DNA of 64,000 bases from Choanephora cucurbitarum (GCA_025331435.1 JAIWNI010000001.1:62001-126000), one strand, 5' to 3'. Positions 1-12,733 are shown, numbered from the stretch's first letter. Notes: generated from the letters alone by a model not told the origin. Made by a program: numbers and translations.

Positions 1-18
1 TCTATCTCTCACTACAAA

Positions 19-2007
19 ATGGAACCAATGTCTTTTGATTGGCTTGATAATGACAATGATATTCTTGACTCTTTAGTTCAACTTGCTTCATTGCCAAATC
101 AGCCTATTTCTCCAAACAACATCTCTCATATCAATACTAATAATGATATTTTACACTATCTAAATCAGCAAACCAATACCCAACAGCAACATAACATGAG
201 CTCTGCTTCGTCAAGCTCGTTTTTGATGCAAGGTGGATTCGCTCCTGAACCACCAATGACACATAATTTGCCCTCTCAACAACAAGAGATGAGTCCCGAG
301 AAAGTAAATCAGGTGATGGAGTCTATTGGAAGAATAGATTCTGCTGCCACTGGGGGCGCGCCTCCAAAATTAAATGAAGCTGAAGTGAGTGCAGTGTTCC
401 AACAACCTATCTCGATCGTACAAGGCAATGATAACTTTGTGACCTTTACACCTGTTCTCAACAAATCAGGAGACAGTACCACCACTGATACCAACGGTAG
501 CGGTCACCGTAACACCAAAAGCAAACAAACAGCCAAAAAAGTTAAATACAGAGAACCTATCTTTGTTACCGAGTCGCCTCAGAGCTTCAATAAGAAGATG
601 AAGAAATATCCAGCAAACAATACACATCAATCAAGTAGTGCTGAAGAAAACTCAGAGGATGAAGATGAAGCTATGTTACAGAATACAAATTCATCTTCTT
701 TAAAACAGATGAGTTCAAAGGAACGAAGGTGAGAAAAAAAAACAGATATCATTGCTGACGATGTATGTGTTACTTACTTTTGTTTGTATCTATAGACAAC
801 TACGAAACAAGATTTCAGCTCGTAACTTTAGAGTGAGAAGAAAAGGTAAAATTTGCTTATCAAAACAATCATATAGATCGCTTTACTTATGTCTTTAAAA
901 GAATACATCACCAAGCTAGAGGAAAAGGTGGAACAGCAAGAAAAGATCATTCAATCACTGAAAGAAGAAAATGCAAAGCTTCGAAAAGCCAATCAGGAGG
1001 TTATGAATCAAGTCTTGGATCAACTGATTACACCACCACCTTCAAGCGATGAATTTCAATCAAGTTCACCTTCATCCAGTTCAGAGAGTCATGGCTCACC
1101 TTATGGTCCTGCTCCTATCCAACAGTTTCAGTTCAACGATCTTTATTCGTTTGATTTATTCGATCAACATCCAGCACAGCCACTTCCTGAAACAAGCAAT
1201 GCCTTCTATCTCAACCATGCAGTGATGCCTGACTGGAACATGCATCGTGTGCTTAGCGACAAGATGGTCTCTGAAACAACAGAAGAACACAAAAAGGAGC
1301 TTGTTCGTGATCTCTTTACAAACTATCCTTTGTTGGCCCCTGCTCTGATGTCAATCGTTATCCGTCATACTCTTTCTCTCGAGTATGTTGCTAATCTCAT
1401 GAGAGAATTCACTGAAAGTATTGAGAGCGATAATGCTACTGTTTATGGTCGTTCTGAAGATGAAGAAACACTCCGTGGTCACGATGATCTTGAAGATCTT
1501 AAGGCAAGCATGAATGCAATGAACATAAATGAAGATAAAGTCAAGGAAGAAACCCAGTCACCGAAAGAAAAGCAAGATGAACTAGATGATCAAGCACATC
1601 TTGAAATCATGCTCAAGAGCTGCTTTGTCAGCTATGCTTTACAACGTGCCCGTGGATTGTCTCATCAACAAGCCTTTGATCGCTATAAGCAGTGTGTAAA
1701 GCAGCATCCTGAATGGATAGAGAAGATCAAGAAGCAATCAAAAAAGACAAAGGAAACCAAAGATAACAAAAAAGCTTGCTCTTCCAAGAAGGGCACTAAG
1801 AAATCTTCTGGTATTCAAACACTTCAAGCCTATTGCCGTGTAGCTGGAACTCTGCTCAGACAACCTCAGCGTATGGCTAATGTAGGTCAAGTATTAAAGG
1901 AGCAAACTCAGTTTATAAACAACAAAAACATATCAGTTATCGAACACAATTTCAGAAAATCCATCAATTCATCTCGACCTCAGAACTTCCGCATTGCCAA
2001 TTGTTAA
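19..2007 (+). CDS. bZIP transcription factor, 3 exons, 621 aa
   Basis: Exons 19-728, 796-845 and 902-2007 join in frame across two GT-AG introns of 67 and 56 nt. The tiny 50-nt second exon carries most of the basic region (QLRNKISARNFRVRRK), completed at the third exon by EYITKLEEKVEQ, so the DNA-binding helix runs straight into a leucine-zipper coiled coil (about residues 238-295). The N-terminal 236 residues are low-complexity, rich in Q, N and S. The C-terminal 320 residues hold an acidic stretch and a conserved-looking helical segment near PLLAPALMSIVIRHTLSL. The family binds DNA as dimers in the nucleus; the target genes are unknown. An ATG at 889 lies inside intron 2 and is not a start. 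It converges on the next gene with a 162-bp gap. Fold confidence is high, specific role unknown. Confidence 0.9.
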
Positions 2008-2169
2008 ATTATTATTTTATCTTTCTTTTTCTTGTAAATAGTCCGTATCTATTATTTATTCTATTCGCATTCACCACCCTTCTCTCATATTTGTTTCATT
2101 TGTATTCATTTCATATCTATGTATTTATTGACCGATACAATAAAGAAAAAAAAGACTGTTTTTCTTTTC

Positions 2170-3024
2170 TTACAACTCAACAACTTGATCTACACCAGGA
2201 TAAGATGGTACCTCAAAATTAAACTTCTTTGCTAAAGAAGGAGGTACAAAGCGACCGCCCAAAAAGTGTTTTTTGCCTTTGAAATGCTTGATGCAGGGTT
2301 TAGGTGCTGTCAATGAGACCATGATTTCAGGTTGAAACTTGACAGCTTCGGTAGGGCCTTCTTCCACATCCCAGCCAGAGGGAATATCAACTGAAACGAT
2401 AGGTTTAGATGTCTTTTCGAAAATCTGAATAATTTGCTTGAAGGGATCGCGTACATCTCCCTTGAAACTGAAACCAAACAAAGCATCCAAGATGATATCT
2501 GACTTTTCGACTATATCATCTGAGGCTTCTTTGTATACAGGCATGTCAAGATTTCTGCATTGAACCAACAAACGCTACTATTTCTTTAGAAATTGCTTTG
2601 CATGTTATGAGCATCTACTTACCTGATAGAGATCTTTTTCAGGTTGCTTTGGGTAGTACAAGCTAGGTCTGAATCCGAAATGATGTAGATGTCTTGCTGC
2701 CACCAAACCATCACCACCATTGTTTCCTGGACCAACACAAACAAGAACGCGTGGAGATTTCTGGTTATCAAATGATTTCTGTACTGCTTGCGCTACACTC
2801 AAGCCGGCTATCATATGCGGAACGTCAGTATAGGCTTAAGAGGTTTCTTTCGTAAGCTCAGTGCTTACCTAGTTCCATAAGTTGGTCAATTGAAAAGCCT
2901 CCAGCATTTGACATAAGTTCACTATCAATAGCTTGAGCAACTTTTTGAGAAACACACTGTATTTGAAATAGTTCAATAAAATATGCAGATGCAAATAGTG
3001 TCAATTGTTTACCTTATAAGCCAT
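2170..3024 (-). CDS. NAXE: NAD(P)H-hydrate epimerase (YjeF N-terminal family), 4 exons, 229 aa
   Basis: Minus-strand exons are 3013-3024 (four codons, MAYK), 2869-2956, 2623-2807 and 2170-2574, with introns of 56, 61 and 48 nt. The product repairs damaged cofactor by interconverting R and S epimers of NADHX and NADPHX, so that the dehydratase can act. Visible family marks are the start of the fold ([18 protein letters not shown]), the glycine loop [17 protein letters not shown] near residue 60, and the substrate-pocket segments DALFGF and [12 protein letters not shown]. Length equals the usual eukaryotic single-domain form. No mitochondrial presequence is evident, so the main product is probably cytosolic. 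The ATG at 2814 is not the start; exon 3 begins at 2807 and restores MELAGLS. It lies 88 bp downstream of the phosphatase stop, on the same strand. Confidence 0.93.
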
Positions 3025-3111
3025 AATTATATATGTAAAAAAAAAAAAGATACGAGTGAAAGAAAGTAAAAAGAAAAAAATGACTTCATGCAATTTTTAA
3101 ATTTTTATTTT

Positions 3112-3942
3112 CTAAACGGAAGTGGTTGTTGCCTGTACTTCAAAAGTACCATCTGGAAGATTGATAAAATCAACATCTGTCAATAAATCGACAATGCAAT
3201 CAGCGCCTGCCTCTTTGAGCTGATCAGCGGTATGTGTTGTCTTGCATGCAATCACATGTGCTCCTGCTGCCTTGGCTGATCGAACACCAGCAGGTGCATC
3301 TTCAAATACTATAACATTGTGTGGTTCCAAATTAAGCTCTTTAATAGCTTTAATATATGGTTCAGGATGTGGCTTTCCCTGAGATACCTTTTTTTTTTCA
3401 TATGTGTTCATTGAGTTTTCTCGAGTTTTATAAAATTACATCTTTCCTCTTACCATATCTCCACAGATCAAGACTTTAGGTGCAGGAATGTCACATTGTT
3501 CTAGACGTTTCCGAGCCATGTATTCAGTACCTGCAGTACATACACCCCAATGACCAAGTGGAATCTTATCAATTAAAGATGCCACACCAGGCAAAACACT
3601 AACACCTTCCGAGTCTTCAGCCAATCTCTTTTCAAAATCTCTTACATGATCTTCAGTGGCCTTGTGAGGCGTCCAACGTGCCATGGTTTCTATGGTACGA
3701 ACACCATGTGAAGTAGCCAAAATCTATCCTTATCATGTTGGTTACTCTTGTCTTTTTTTTTGCTTCAAAATAGCGTTTGCGTTCTTGTTGAATGTCTAAA
3801 TTACCTTGTCTCCATCAATACCATTTTCAATGGCGAATTGCCTCCAGAAACGGGTAACTAAAGGTGTTGTATCGATCAAAGTACCATCGAGATCAAAGAC
3901 GAATCCTTTTGCGCGAAAATAATTGTGTTTTAAAGAAGCCAT
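3112..3942 (-). CDS. GPP1: HAD-family sugar/glycerol phosphatase (GPP type), 3 exons, 227 aa
   Basis: Minus-strand exons are 3805-3942, 3454-3723 and 3112-3387, with introns of 81 and 66 nt. The N-terminus carries the HAD nucleophile motif FDLDGTLIDT. The cap domain follows (ATSHGVRTIETMARW), then motif II (VCTAGT), motif III lysine (QGKPHPEPY) and motif IV (VFEDAPAGVRSAKAAG). This order and the 227-aa length match yeast glycerol-1-phosphatase and 2-deoxyglucose-6-phosphatase relatives. The likely reaction is dephosphorylation of glycerol 3-phosphate or a small sugar phosphate in the cytosol, in osmolyte production or metabolite repair. Substrate choice cannot be read from sequence. The gene is divergent from uL30m; an AGGGG stress-type element sits at 4241-4245 in the shared spacer. 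Confidence 0.88.
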
Positions 3943-4586
3943 AATTTATGATTACAAACAGGTCCACGAAATAAAAGAAAATATACTTTTGCTCCATCAT
4001 GTGTGCAGATGTTAATTTATAGGTAAGTCGTCATGTTGATGTATTTCATGGGTCTAATTCCGCTTGACACCTTTTTTTGTAGCACAAATTAAACATGACC
4101 TATACACCATCCTTTTTCTCTCTGATAAACTCTTTTGACAGGAAACTAAGATACTGTTAGAAATCGTTGGCAGTCTCTATCCAGCAAAATGTTTTATTCT
4201 CTTTCTTGAAGCGAATTTGTTTTGACCAAGCAGAGTTGTTAGGGGAGGGAAGTAGAGCGTAAATATCGCGAAATGTTTTGAGACCTATAGTGAGTGTTCA
4301 GACAAGTGACCAACGAAGCTGAAAGAGTCACTCTCTACTTCATCCCATCCAAATAGAGCACACACTCTTGCTTAAACCTTCAAGCAAAATTCTATCTTCC
4401 CTCCTCTTTGGTCCAGAAATCTTTATCTATTTCTCTTTGCCACTAGAAGCATAATATCATTTATAGCAAATTGACTTTGTGTAACAGCTAAAGCTTCCTG
4501 CTGAAGGCCAAGCCACTAGCAATTTCCCTGAAATCCAAGGGTGTGAGCCTTTAATTTTCACTTTTTTCAACTATACTCATAATATC
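3943..4586. other. Divergent promoter region, phosphatase / uL30m
   Basis: This 644-bp spacer separates the phosphatase start (minus) from the uL30m start (plus), so both promoters lie here. It is AT-rich with pyrimidine tracts. The run AGGGGAGGGA at 4241-4250 resembles a stress-response element. I see no convincing ORF or RNA gene. Confidence 0.6.
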
Positions 4587-4883
4587 ATGTTGTCCCGTCG
4601 CTTATTTTCTACCAGCACAAAAACAGCCGCAGATTACTATAAAATCACATTAAAGAGATCCACCATCGGTCTTCCCAAAGATGTTCGTGCCGCTTCCAAG
4701 ACTTTAGGTCTCTTCCGCCTTCATCAAACATCATATAAACCTGTCAGTGCCAGTGCTGCTGGTTTAATCCTTAAGTTGAAGGAACTTGTTCAAGTTCAAG
4801 TTGTTGATCATATTCCCACCAAAGAAGAGCTCAATGCATCGAAACCTGCTAAAGGTTATTCTGTTGTCGGTAGCAAGATTTGA
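4587..4883 (+). CDS. MRPL33: Mitochondrial large-subunit ribosomal protein uL30m
   Basis: A single-exon gene of 98 residues. The first 15 or so residues (MLSRRLFSTSTKTAA) are basic, serine-rich and free of acidic residues, as in a mitochondrial presequence. The rest is a compact L30 domain: YYKITLKRSTIGLPKDVR, then ASKTLGLFRLHQTSYKPV, and a C-terminal segment QVQVVDHIPTKEEL. The protein binds rRNA of the mitochondrial large subunit. The size matches yeast Mrpl33-type proteins. The start is the only ATG giving the presequence. The gene is divergent from the phosphatase and followed by a 419-bp gap. Confidence 0.9.
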   Translation: MLSRRLFSTSTKTAADYYKITLKRSTIGLPKDVRAASKTLGLFRLHQTSYKPVSASAAGLILKLKELVQVQVVDHIPTKEELNASKPAKGYSVVGSKI

Positions 4884-5302
4884 ATAGTCTTGTAGCTTTC
4901 CTTTTTAAAAGAAAAAACAACCAACTTGTACATCCACTTAATCTCTTGTCATTTCATCTTTTTCTGTCACTTTACCACATCTGTACAGAATCATCTTTCT
5001 CTCTTTTTTTTAAAATTGTATTTACATAAACATTCCTATCTTTTTTTTAGAGACATCTATTTTTATGCATAGAACAAATTGAAGATACGCATACAAATAC
5101 ACAGCAAATGTCCTCTTTTCTTCTTTTTCTTCTTTCAGTGTATCATGATCAAAAGACAGAGAAGTAGTTTCGACTTTGCGATAGCAGGCTATCTATTAAA
5201 CCATCAATCATTAGAAGGCAAATAGTCACGCTTTACAGCAAAATTATTAATAATTTCATTATCGCGTTTCTCCTTTTTTTCGCGCACTTCTCTCTTTCAT
5301 TT
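4884..5302. other. Intergenic, uL30m 3' region and GCP5 promoter
   Basis: The 419 bp hold T-rich tracts and short pyrimidine runs (TTCTTTTTCTTC at 5118-5130). No ORF, RNA gene or repeat unit is apparent. It carries the uL30m terminator and the GCP5 promoter. Confidence 0.5.
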
Positions 5303-8300
5303 ATGTCTGTATTCAACAGTGACGATCAGCTCATCCGTAAACTTGTACAAAAGATAGCCGGAATTCAAGTAGATTTGATGAGTTCCTGAACACACTTTGG
5401 AGTTGTTTTTTCTCTTGATTTAACTTGTTTTATGTTTTCTTTTGTTTTGTTCTAAGAGTGACAATCCACAGTGGAATAGACTTCTCAATAAGACCAAAAA
5501 TGCATTACAATATCATAAATGCACTTCCACAAGTGACACAGAAGTAAATGATGCATATAAAGGGTAAAAAAAGAAAGAAAGACTGGACTGAGAAAATAAG
5601 GTGTGGGAGATTAGATGGTCTTACTATTTTTTAAAAAAAAAAGGTTAGTGGAAAAATTCAGTATAAAAGGTCATAGTGAGCTTGCCAAAGCAATTGAGCA
5701 GTATAAGACCGAACTGTTGAGTCCAGCAAGGCCAGTTGTATCTAATGAGGAAACACATGTAAACAACTAGAATGATGTACTTCAAGAGTGAATTTTATGC
5801 TAATTTTTTTTTTGTTTTCTGATCCTTCTCAGCAATCAACCTTAAAATATGATATGTTGCGTCTATTGATATCTCTATCATCCTCACTGAATCAAAACTA
5901 TACATATGCACCAAGACTAAGCCATATACTGCAAAACAAAACACTGACTTGGGAAGATGTTATTAAAGATGATCCACTTGAAGGGGATCATTGGCGACAA
6001 TGGTCAGACGAAATGTCAAGCGAAAACAGTGATGCGTCGGATCATATGGATAATTATGAGTTGGAGGAAGATAAAGGCAATGACTACAGTGAGCCAGAAC
6101 CAAGCATGAGTTTGCAGCATTATCGTCGATATCATCCTATAGCTCTGGACACTCGCTCAGACCAAGATGGATTGAGCCATTTGATGACACAACAATATTG
6201 GCTGGACGACTCAAATTTACCTGAAGAGGAGCTGGCAGGAGATGCACTGCTTCGAAATCCATGTCAAATGAGCCATGTTTTAGGAAAACTATTGTATCAT
6301 CAAGCACAACGAAATCAGTTAAAAGCAATAACCGAAGCAAACATGGTTCGAGAGATATTGTTTCTATTAAGAGGGTTTGGTGGTGTTGTGTTTACACAAG
6401 ATGACAATGGTCAATTTGTGGTAATTCGATAGTCATCTGTGAAAAGAGAAATAAGTTAATGTTCCTTTCCTTTTAAAAAAAAACTAGTTGAACAGAAACT
6501 ATATCGTACAGCATCTCAGTCAAGCTGCCCTTCATTCTATTTTAGAGGAATTCTGTGCGTTTGGTAACATGCTGATGAGATTAAAGCGAATAATCCAGAT
6601 AAACACTACATGTCAGACCCTACAGGCATTTTCGTTCACAGTCTCCAATGCTTTATCAGATTTCGATGGCCATCTAGCCACCTGGGAAGCTAATTCAGGC
6701 TTTATTACGCAAGATTCTTCACTCACTATTTCTTTGCTTCAGCTGCGTCATCAGCTGAACCATTTACTTGAATGTCTAAAGGCAATACACGATATTACTA
6801 TCTACATACCATTCGAAGAGACACATAGATCCATCGCAGCTTATCTGATTTCCGCTCTCTATGAGCAGGCTCTTATGACGCAGATATCAGGGCAGCATTG
6901 TGTCTATGATGCGCTAGTATCTGTCTTACAAAAGACACTTGTTCCTTATGGATACATCATGGATGACTGGATCTTTCATGGTTCTCTGATAGCTGATCCA
7001 TCTCAAGAATTCTATGTTACTCGAAACGATAATGTGTCTATGAACGACTCTAACTTTTGGTTAGATGGCTTTCATTTGAATCTCGAGTCGAAGGCTTATG
7101 CAAAGAGGTATCCATGCCCTTTGTTTGATGAACATATAATGACACGCATCTTCTTTGCCGGTAAAGCAATGAATTTGTTATATAAAATGGGGAAACCTCA
7201 GGTACATAAGAAGAAGAAATGAAATGAACAATACTAAGCTACATGTTTATAATTAGGTAATGAGTCAAGAACAACCCTCCTTCGAATCTACCATGAAGCA
7301 ATTTGTACCAAAGAAAACCTTCTTTACTTCGTCTGCTTCCTTTGATCTACCAGATAAGTCTACACGCACATTCCAACCTATGCTGAATGCCTTCATGCCT
7401 TTGGTTGGTTCAAGTAGAAACCAAGATAAACAAGTACACGACTTACCTCAAGAGAATTCATGCAACAATTTGAACCAACTGTTTGATCAATGCCTTCATG
7501 CTTGTCTTGAAGCTTATATCGAAATGCCCTACGCAAAAGCAGCACAGACACTGAATCAGGTCCTTCATTTGGATTGCCAGCTGCTGAATCAGCTTACGTC
7601 TCTTTCATCTATCTTTCTAATGCTTGAAAATGATTTAATGCATACTTTTTGTGAATCACTTTTCTTTCAAATAGATCATGGAGCAAAGTGGTTTGACTCG
7701 CGTATACTGAATCGAACGTTCACGGATGCATGTGAAAATAGTGGCTATGACGAAGTTGTCTATCTTGGTATTAAACAAGATGATGTATCAAAAGAAGCTT
7801 TGACTCATGCAGCTTATCTTGAATGGATTGAGTTTAAAGTAGAGGTAAGGCGTGATATAACAGAAACAGCACAGAAGCTTATGTTTTCCGCAAGATACCA
7901 TGGCCTTTGAATAACTTTGTTCAAAAGGAGCTTTTACCAAGCTATTCAAAAATCTTGAGCTTTCTTTTACGTCTAAAACGAGCAAAATACGTGATGGAAA
8001 AGAAAATTTTATTTCAGGCAAGAGGGCAAAGAATTGAAAAGAGCGACGCTCGTGCTATGAGGTTTTATCAACTGCGGATGAGAGTCTTATGGTTTATCAA
8101 TGCTTTTTGGCGCTACATGATGACAACGGCAAGTAGCTTGATTGATTTTTAGTGACTTTTTTTTTCTAAATATATATCTGATAGATTCTTCATGCTGAAA
8201 CAATCAATTTTTACAACAAATTATCCAACTCGAAAGATGCCGATGAGATTACAGCGCTTCATTATTCCTTCGTGACTTGCATAGTAGATAGATGCCTACT

Positions 8301-8685
8301 GAATGAAAAGGTATTTTACCTGGAGTCGTCCTCTGTATTGTGTGTCTAACAAATGAGGAATTGCAGGCTATTGCTATCAAAAAGTCAGTCACAAGCATAT
8401 TTGATCTAGCAGAACAGATGAAGCAGTTATTCAGGACATACCTGCATCTAGATTCAGCCAATACACAAGACAATGAAACGTTTGACAACACCTTAAATGC
8501 AATTGAAAAAGAGTTTCAAAGAACAAATGAATTTATCTCTATCAGTTTGATGATTTTAGGCAAAAAAGGAGGTTTTCCATGGTGTAAGTAACAGGTAAAT
8601 GAAAATACAGAGAGCACAACTGACTGAAATGGATTCATTTGCTATAGTTGAGTCATTAGCAACTTCGCTTCTTGCGCAAAACTAG
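5303..8685 (+). CDS. GCP5: Gamma-tubulin complex component 5-like protein, 10 exons, 930 aa
   Basis: Exons are 5303-5368, 5457-5563, 5644-5758, 5833-6420, 6488-7201, 7257-7844, 7895-8128, 8185-8310, 8367-8583 and 8648-8685; all phases agree and the sum is 2793 nt. GCP proteins build the ring that nucleates microtubules. The short motif DPLEGDHWRQW in exon 4 is typical of the GCP5 branch. GRIP1-like helices follow (SQAALHSILEEFCAFGN), and the C-terminal GRIP2 domain, which contacts gamma-tubulin, includes YLEWIEFKVE, PWPLNNF and FLLRLKRAKYVM in exons 6-7. Intron 7 (8129-8184) starts with GC instead of GT. The N-terminal 96 residues rest on three short exons and are less certain. GCP4 or GCP6 membership is less likely. 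Confidence 0.88.
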
Positions 8686-11600
8686 CATGAATAAAAGCTT
8701 TTTGTTTAGAAATATTTTTATTTAACGAATATACATGAGTAAAACCCAGCAGCCCGGGCGACCATAATCGAAGGATACAATAGTGTACCCCCTTAAGTTA
8801 AGACCGTCTAATTGTTCCCCCCTCCTCTCCCTTTCTTTCCCTTCCTTAGACAGCCTACAGGATTCCAAAAAAGACTTCAATGACGAATTGTCAAATAACA
8901 GATGCATTCAGGGAGAAGAGGGGGAAAAGGAAGATGGAGGAGGAGGAGAGGGCAGGAGAAGAGGGGCAAAGGAAGGGAAGGAGAGAGAATAAAAAGACAG
9001 TTGTCTTTACTTCCTTTATCTTGCCTTGCGCAGAAGAAAAAAGAGCTTCTTGCTCTATACCCATTTCTTGTGTTTCAAAAGAAAAGGACATCTATCTTCT
9101 TTTTTTCTTTTGGCTAAAAAGAAAAAGATGCCCAACAGTTCAACCAAGTTCCATGTCGTTTTCTTTTAGTAGAATTTCATTTGCTTTCCCTTTAAATTTG
9201 TTCATGTCCAAGTCGAACGTGAGGAATAGAATGAGACGAAGTATCTGATGATTTAGCCAGGGCAGTCGACCGATAGGCAAGAGCGAATGGATATGGCGCA
9301 GAGTATATTAGCATTGGATTCATTTGAAAAAGAAAGAAGAAAGAAATAAAAAGTAAAATTATACGAAAAAATTTCTTCTCTTATACAGGTAAGTGTCCCT
9401 GGTGTAATATAGCTTTTGCTGGTTCATCGAGTTTTTTTATTTGTGATACCAATTCCCAAAATACTTTCTCTTTCGAATCCAGTCTACTTTGATGTTTCGC
9501 AATATAGAGCTCCTCAAGGCCAGCCATTTTTCTTTAAGAGTTCTGAAAGGATCCAAAGCAATACTTCTGTATGATAGACAATCATGTTACACATACAAGC
9601 CGCTGCACAATTTTAGTTTGGATTTGAACATGCCAAACCCAGATGAGAAAGTAGTAAAAAAGAAGCAAATCAACTTCATAAACCCAAGTAAGCCTTTTTA
9701 TTTGAGGATCTATTTTAGCTTGAAGCTGAGCAACTTAATCAAATCCTTGCAACCATCAAGACTTTTTGCATATTTAAGAATGATTCATTGCTTTTTCTTT
9801 TTTACCTGAGGCCACAAACAGGCTCTGACAAGAGATTTGTGCATATCCTTAGCTGTCTATTTTAAACTTTATTGTGCCTAAATTCAAGCCGAACAAAAGC
9901 TGCAAATAAATAAACAGTTAAAGGCTCCGCGTAAACATTCAAAAGACCTCTACGTGACCTCAGACAAACAGGTGTCAATGTGATATATCATTTTTGCAAA
10001 AAAGAAAAAGAAGGTGCTTGTTTGAGTTACACCAAAAGAATGTAGCTGAAAAATTTGACAAGATATACAGAAGAGTGCTGCAAAGTATTTTGCAAATGAC
10101 GTCTTAGGTGCATGAGTAACTTCATGGACGTTTTCTCAAACCTTTAAGGGCTTTTTCTTTTTGTACCACTGCTGATTGCCAAACGAAAAATCAGGAACAG
10201 TGATGCGTTTTCAACATGGATAAACATAGCATTGCAAATGCTCTCCGTTCACTTGTGCTTCCCGTTCAAATTTTAGAGACAGAGTGATAGATTAGAATAT
10301 TGTTTCAAAGGAACTTTCTTTACTGATTAAACAAGGAAGCCAAGTGAGCTCATATAGCTGTCTTTTAGGGCAGTTCGCTTAGTATATTTTGTCAGAATCA
10401 AATTCCTTTGGCTGCCTCTAAGTAAAGGTTCTACATTAATGAATTCGTAATTCGGCAATTTAAACATTCAGCCTGTGCTTACTCCTCTGTTGTCATTTTC
10501 TTTTACCTTTTTTTTTCAATAAGTTATCTCAAGAGAGCAATTTATCCAACTTTCTTATCAAAAAGAGAAGAAACAATAAGCAACCTTTCGAGTACAATTA
10601 GTTGGTACCTTTATGCATGGTCCAGATCGCAAGAGGCCTTAACCTATCTGAGTCAACTGTATGAATAATATATCAAATACATTTCTCAAGAAAAGCACAT
10701 TTCATTGAAGACGGTTTCTTTTTACACGTGGCTTATAGCATTCAAGTCAAAGTGTTTGTCGTCCTACCTGATTAATTAGTATTTGACGCCATCGTTTCGC
10801 AAACTCAGACAGGAAGATTTCCTTGGCCTCGTATTGTAGCAAAGAAGCCGGCTATAAACGCAACCAAGAGTAGTTCGCTCAAATTGGACCAAATAAAGGT
10901 AGAATCGGACAAGAACTGACGAGGACAAGTTGGTTTTGTTTGATGAAACCAAGCTTACCTTTAAGAGTGCTAATTTGGGTACTAGAGTTGTAAGAAAAGA
11001 CAATATAAACTATAAAGAAGAGCATGTTAAGGGTGTACATAAGCTTGAGTTGGTTGGGATTATTCTCAAGCAGATAGTGTTGGTTTTCTGGTGGTTCATT
11101 ATAAATCAATTGTTCAACATTCTCATGTTCAATGCTTAGGCTTATCCGAGAAAGCATGATAATGAGCACGACAATGAGACTATTTCTTCGGAAGAATAGG
11201 AAGAGGTTTCAAGAAACACATGAAAGAACCTGATGTGATCAAATTATAAAGGCTCATAGAGGCCATACAAAAAGCAGTTTTTTTTTTCTCACCATGAACG
11301 TATGCTTCGAATATAGACGGCTCTTTAATGTAAAAAAAAAAGCTTAGCTGATGTCAAATAACCTTTATGTTATAATCTACTGTTTATTGTTCAATAGTCC
11401 ATAGATAGTGTTAGACTCTACATGATCATACAGAATGAACCCTCTATTTATCTTGACAAGAATAGTCGGTTATGATTCTCTTAGTTCTTTGAGCTTCTTG
11501 AAAGTGCAACAAATGCCTCGTGTGTTTCAGGGCACAAATAACCTGTCAATATCTCTCAGAGAACATGAATGAGATATAACTATACCAAGCCAAAAGAGAT

Positions 11601-12733
11601 GAATTGGCGATATAGAAACAACCGCATCAAGAGCAATTGAAGGTAATGAAAATATTCCTATTGAAAGCATAACTTGGCGTTCGATCGATGTGTCTCCTAA
11701 CAGCCTGAACAAAACAGAAGCAGCTGTAGTCGTTTTGAAATGCTGGTCAAACTAATTTCGAACACTTGGCCGAAATAGATAATTCAGCCCTCAAAAGCGC
11801 GAATAGAATTCTCGTGGAAAAAAAAGATCGATCAATTGAATGTGAAAGCAACTATTCTCTGTGGCCAATATAGTTTGACAGGCAAACAAACTAGCGATCC
11901 TGACGAATGGCTTGAGACTAACGAAGCAAGTCCTTGCCATCTTCTGTCTATGCTTTGTTGTTTATGACTGATGGTTGCTAAATGTGGCTCAATAACAGAA
12001 CCAATGTTTGCGTAACAAACTGTTGGCAAACGCATCTTCACCCATGCTTCTTTCCATGTGTCTGAAAGTTTTTTTTCCTTTATTAAACTGTCAGTGACAA
12101 CTGAGTCTATTTTGATTTTGCCACACATTCAAGTCCTTTGCCTCATAATCTAAATAAAGCAACTTTTTAGAAGTGATTTTTTTTCTTAATTTGGAACAAG
12201 TGTAAACACAAAAATATCGCGCTGTATAGCATCATCTGAGTGTTTCATGTTTTCATAGTACCAACCACTCTCTGGTTACTGTTTTTTACTCCCTAAACAT
12301 TGAGCTACTATGCATAACAAAACAATCCACTGATTATCTGTTATTCGATTAATCTGGCTACTGCAAATTTCCTCTTTCTCCACTTTCTCTCTTTTAAAGG
12401 CACTAAAAGACCTTTGTAACTAAACCAGATAATTGACTGTGCCATGATCATATTACCTAGCAGCCTAGCATAATGGTCATCAAGCAAAGCAAGAAAAAAG
12501 AAAGAAGCGTATATCATCAGGTAACTGTGTTTGAAAGTGCATCAGATGACTCGCTTCGATTTATCTTTGTTTTCGTTTGCCACTTCTTTAAAAGGAGTGT
12601 GTTCTGATTAAGGATTTTTTTTTGCGCGGATTATCCATTTGAAATAGAGCAGCATTTATAGCATAAAAATCCGTCTTTTCCCCTCATTGTTTCTTGTTTA
12701 TTTTTCTTTTCTGAATTTCTCATTTTACATAAT
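8686..12733. other. 4-kb gene-poor region
   Basis: Between the GCP5 stop and the Sel1 gene start there is no gene I can support. Open frames at 8783-9248, 9489-9809, 10776-11169 and 11527-12128 are short, low-complexity or without recognisable domains, and no splice joins extend them. The region holds a pyrimidine tract and a matching purine tract (8815-8989) and many A and T runs. The last 300 bp should hold the Sel1 gene promoter. Old, decayed mobile DNA is possible but no terminal repeats or transposase motifs are visible. Confidence 0.5.
8815..8989. repeat. Paired polypyrimidine and polypurine tracts
   Basis: On the plus strand 8815-8848 is almost pure C/T and 8911-8989 is almost pure A/G with three interruptions. 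Parts of the two tracts are complementary (CTTTCCCTTCCTT against AAGGAAGGGAAGG), so an imperfect hairpin or triplex-forming tract is possible. The small open frames that cross it encode only E, K, R and G runs and are not genes. Confidence 0.7.

Noticed and set aside
889..901. ATG at 889 as start of a separate bZIP-tail gene
   Set aside because: It lies inside a 56-nt GT-AG intron; splicing at 845/902 restores the continuous basic region RRK-EYI.
2808..2868. ATG at 2814 as NAXE start
   Set aside because: The acceptor at 2808-2809 joins MEL to AGLS in phase and gives the conserved N-terminal fold; the ATG is intronic.
8783..9248. Three overlapping open frames rich in E, K, R and G
   Set aside because: They are translations of the purine tract in several frames, not a gene.
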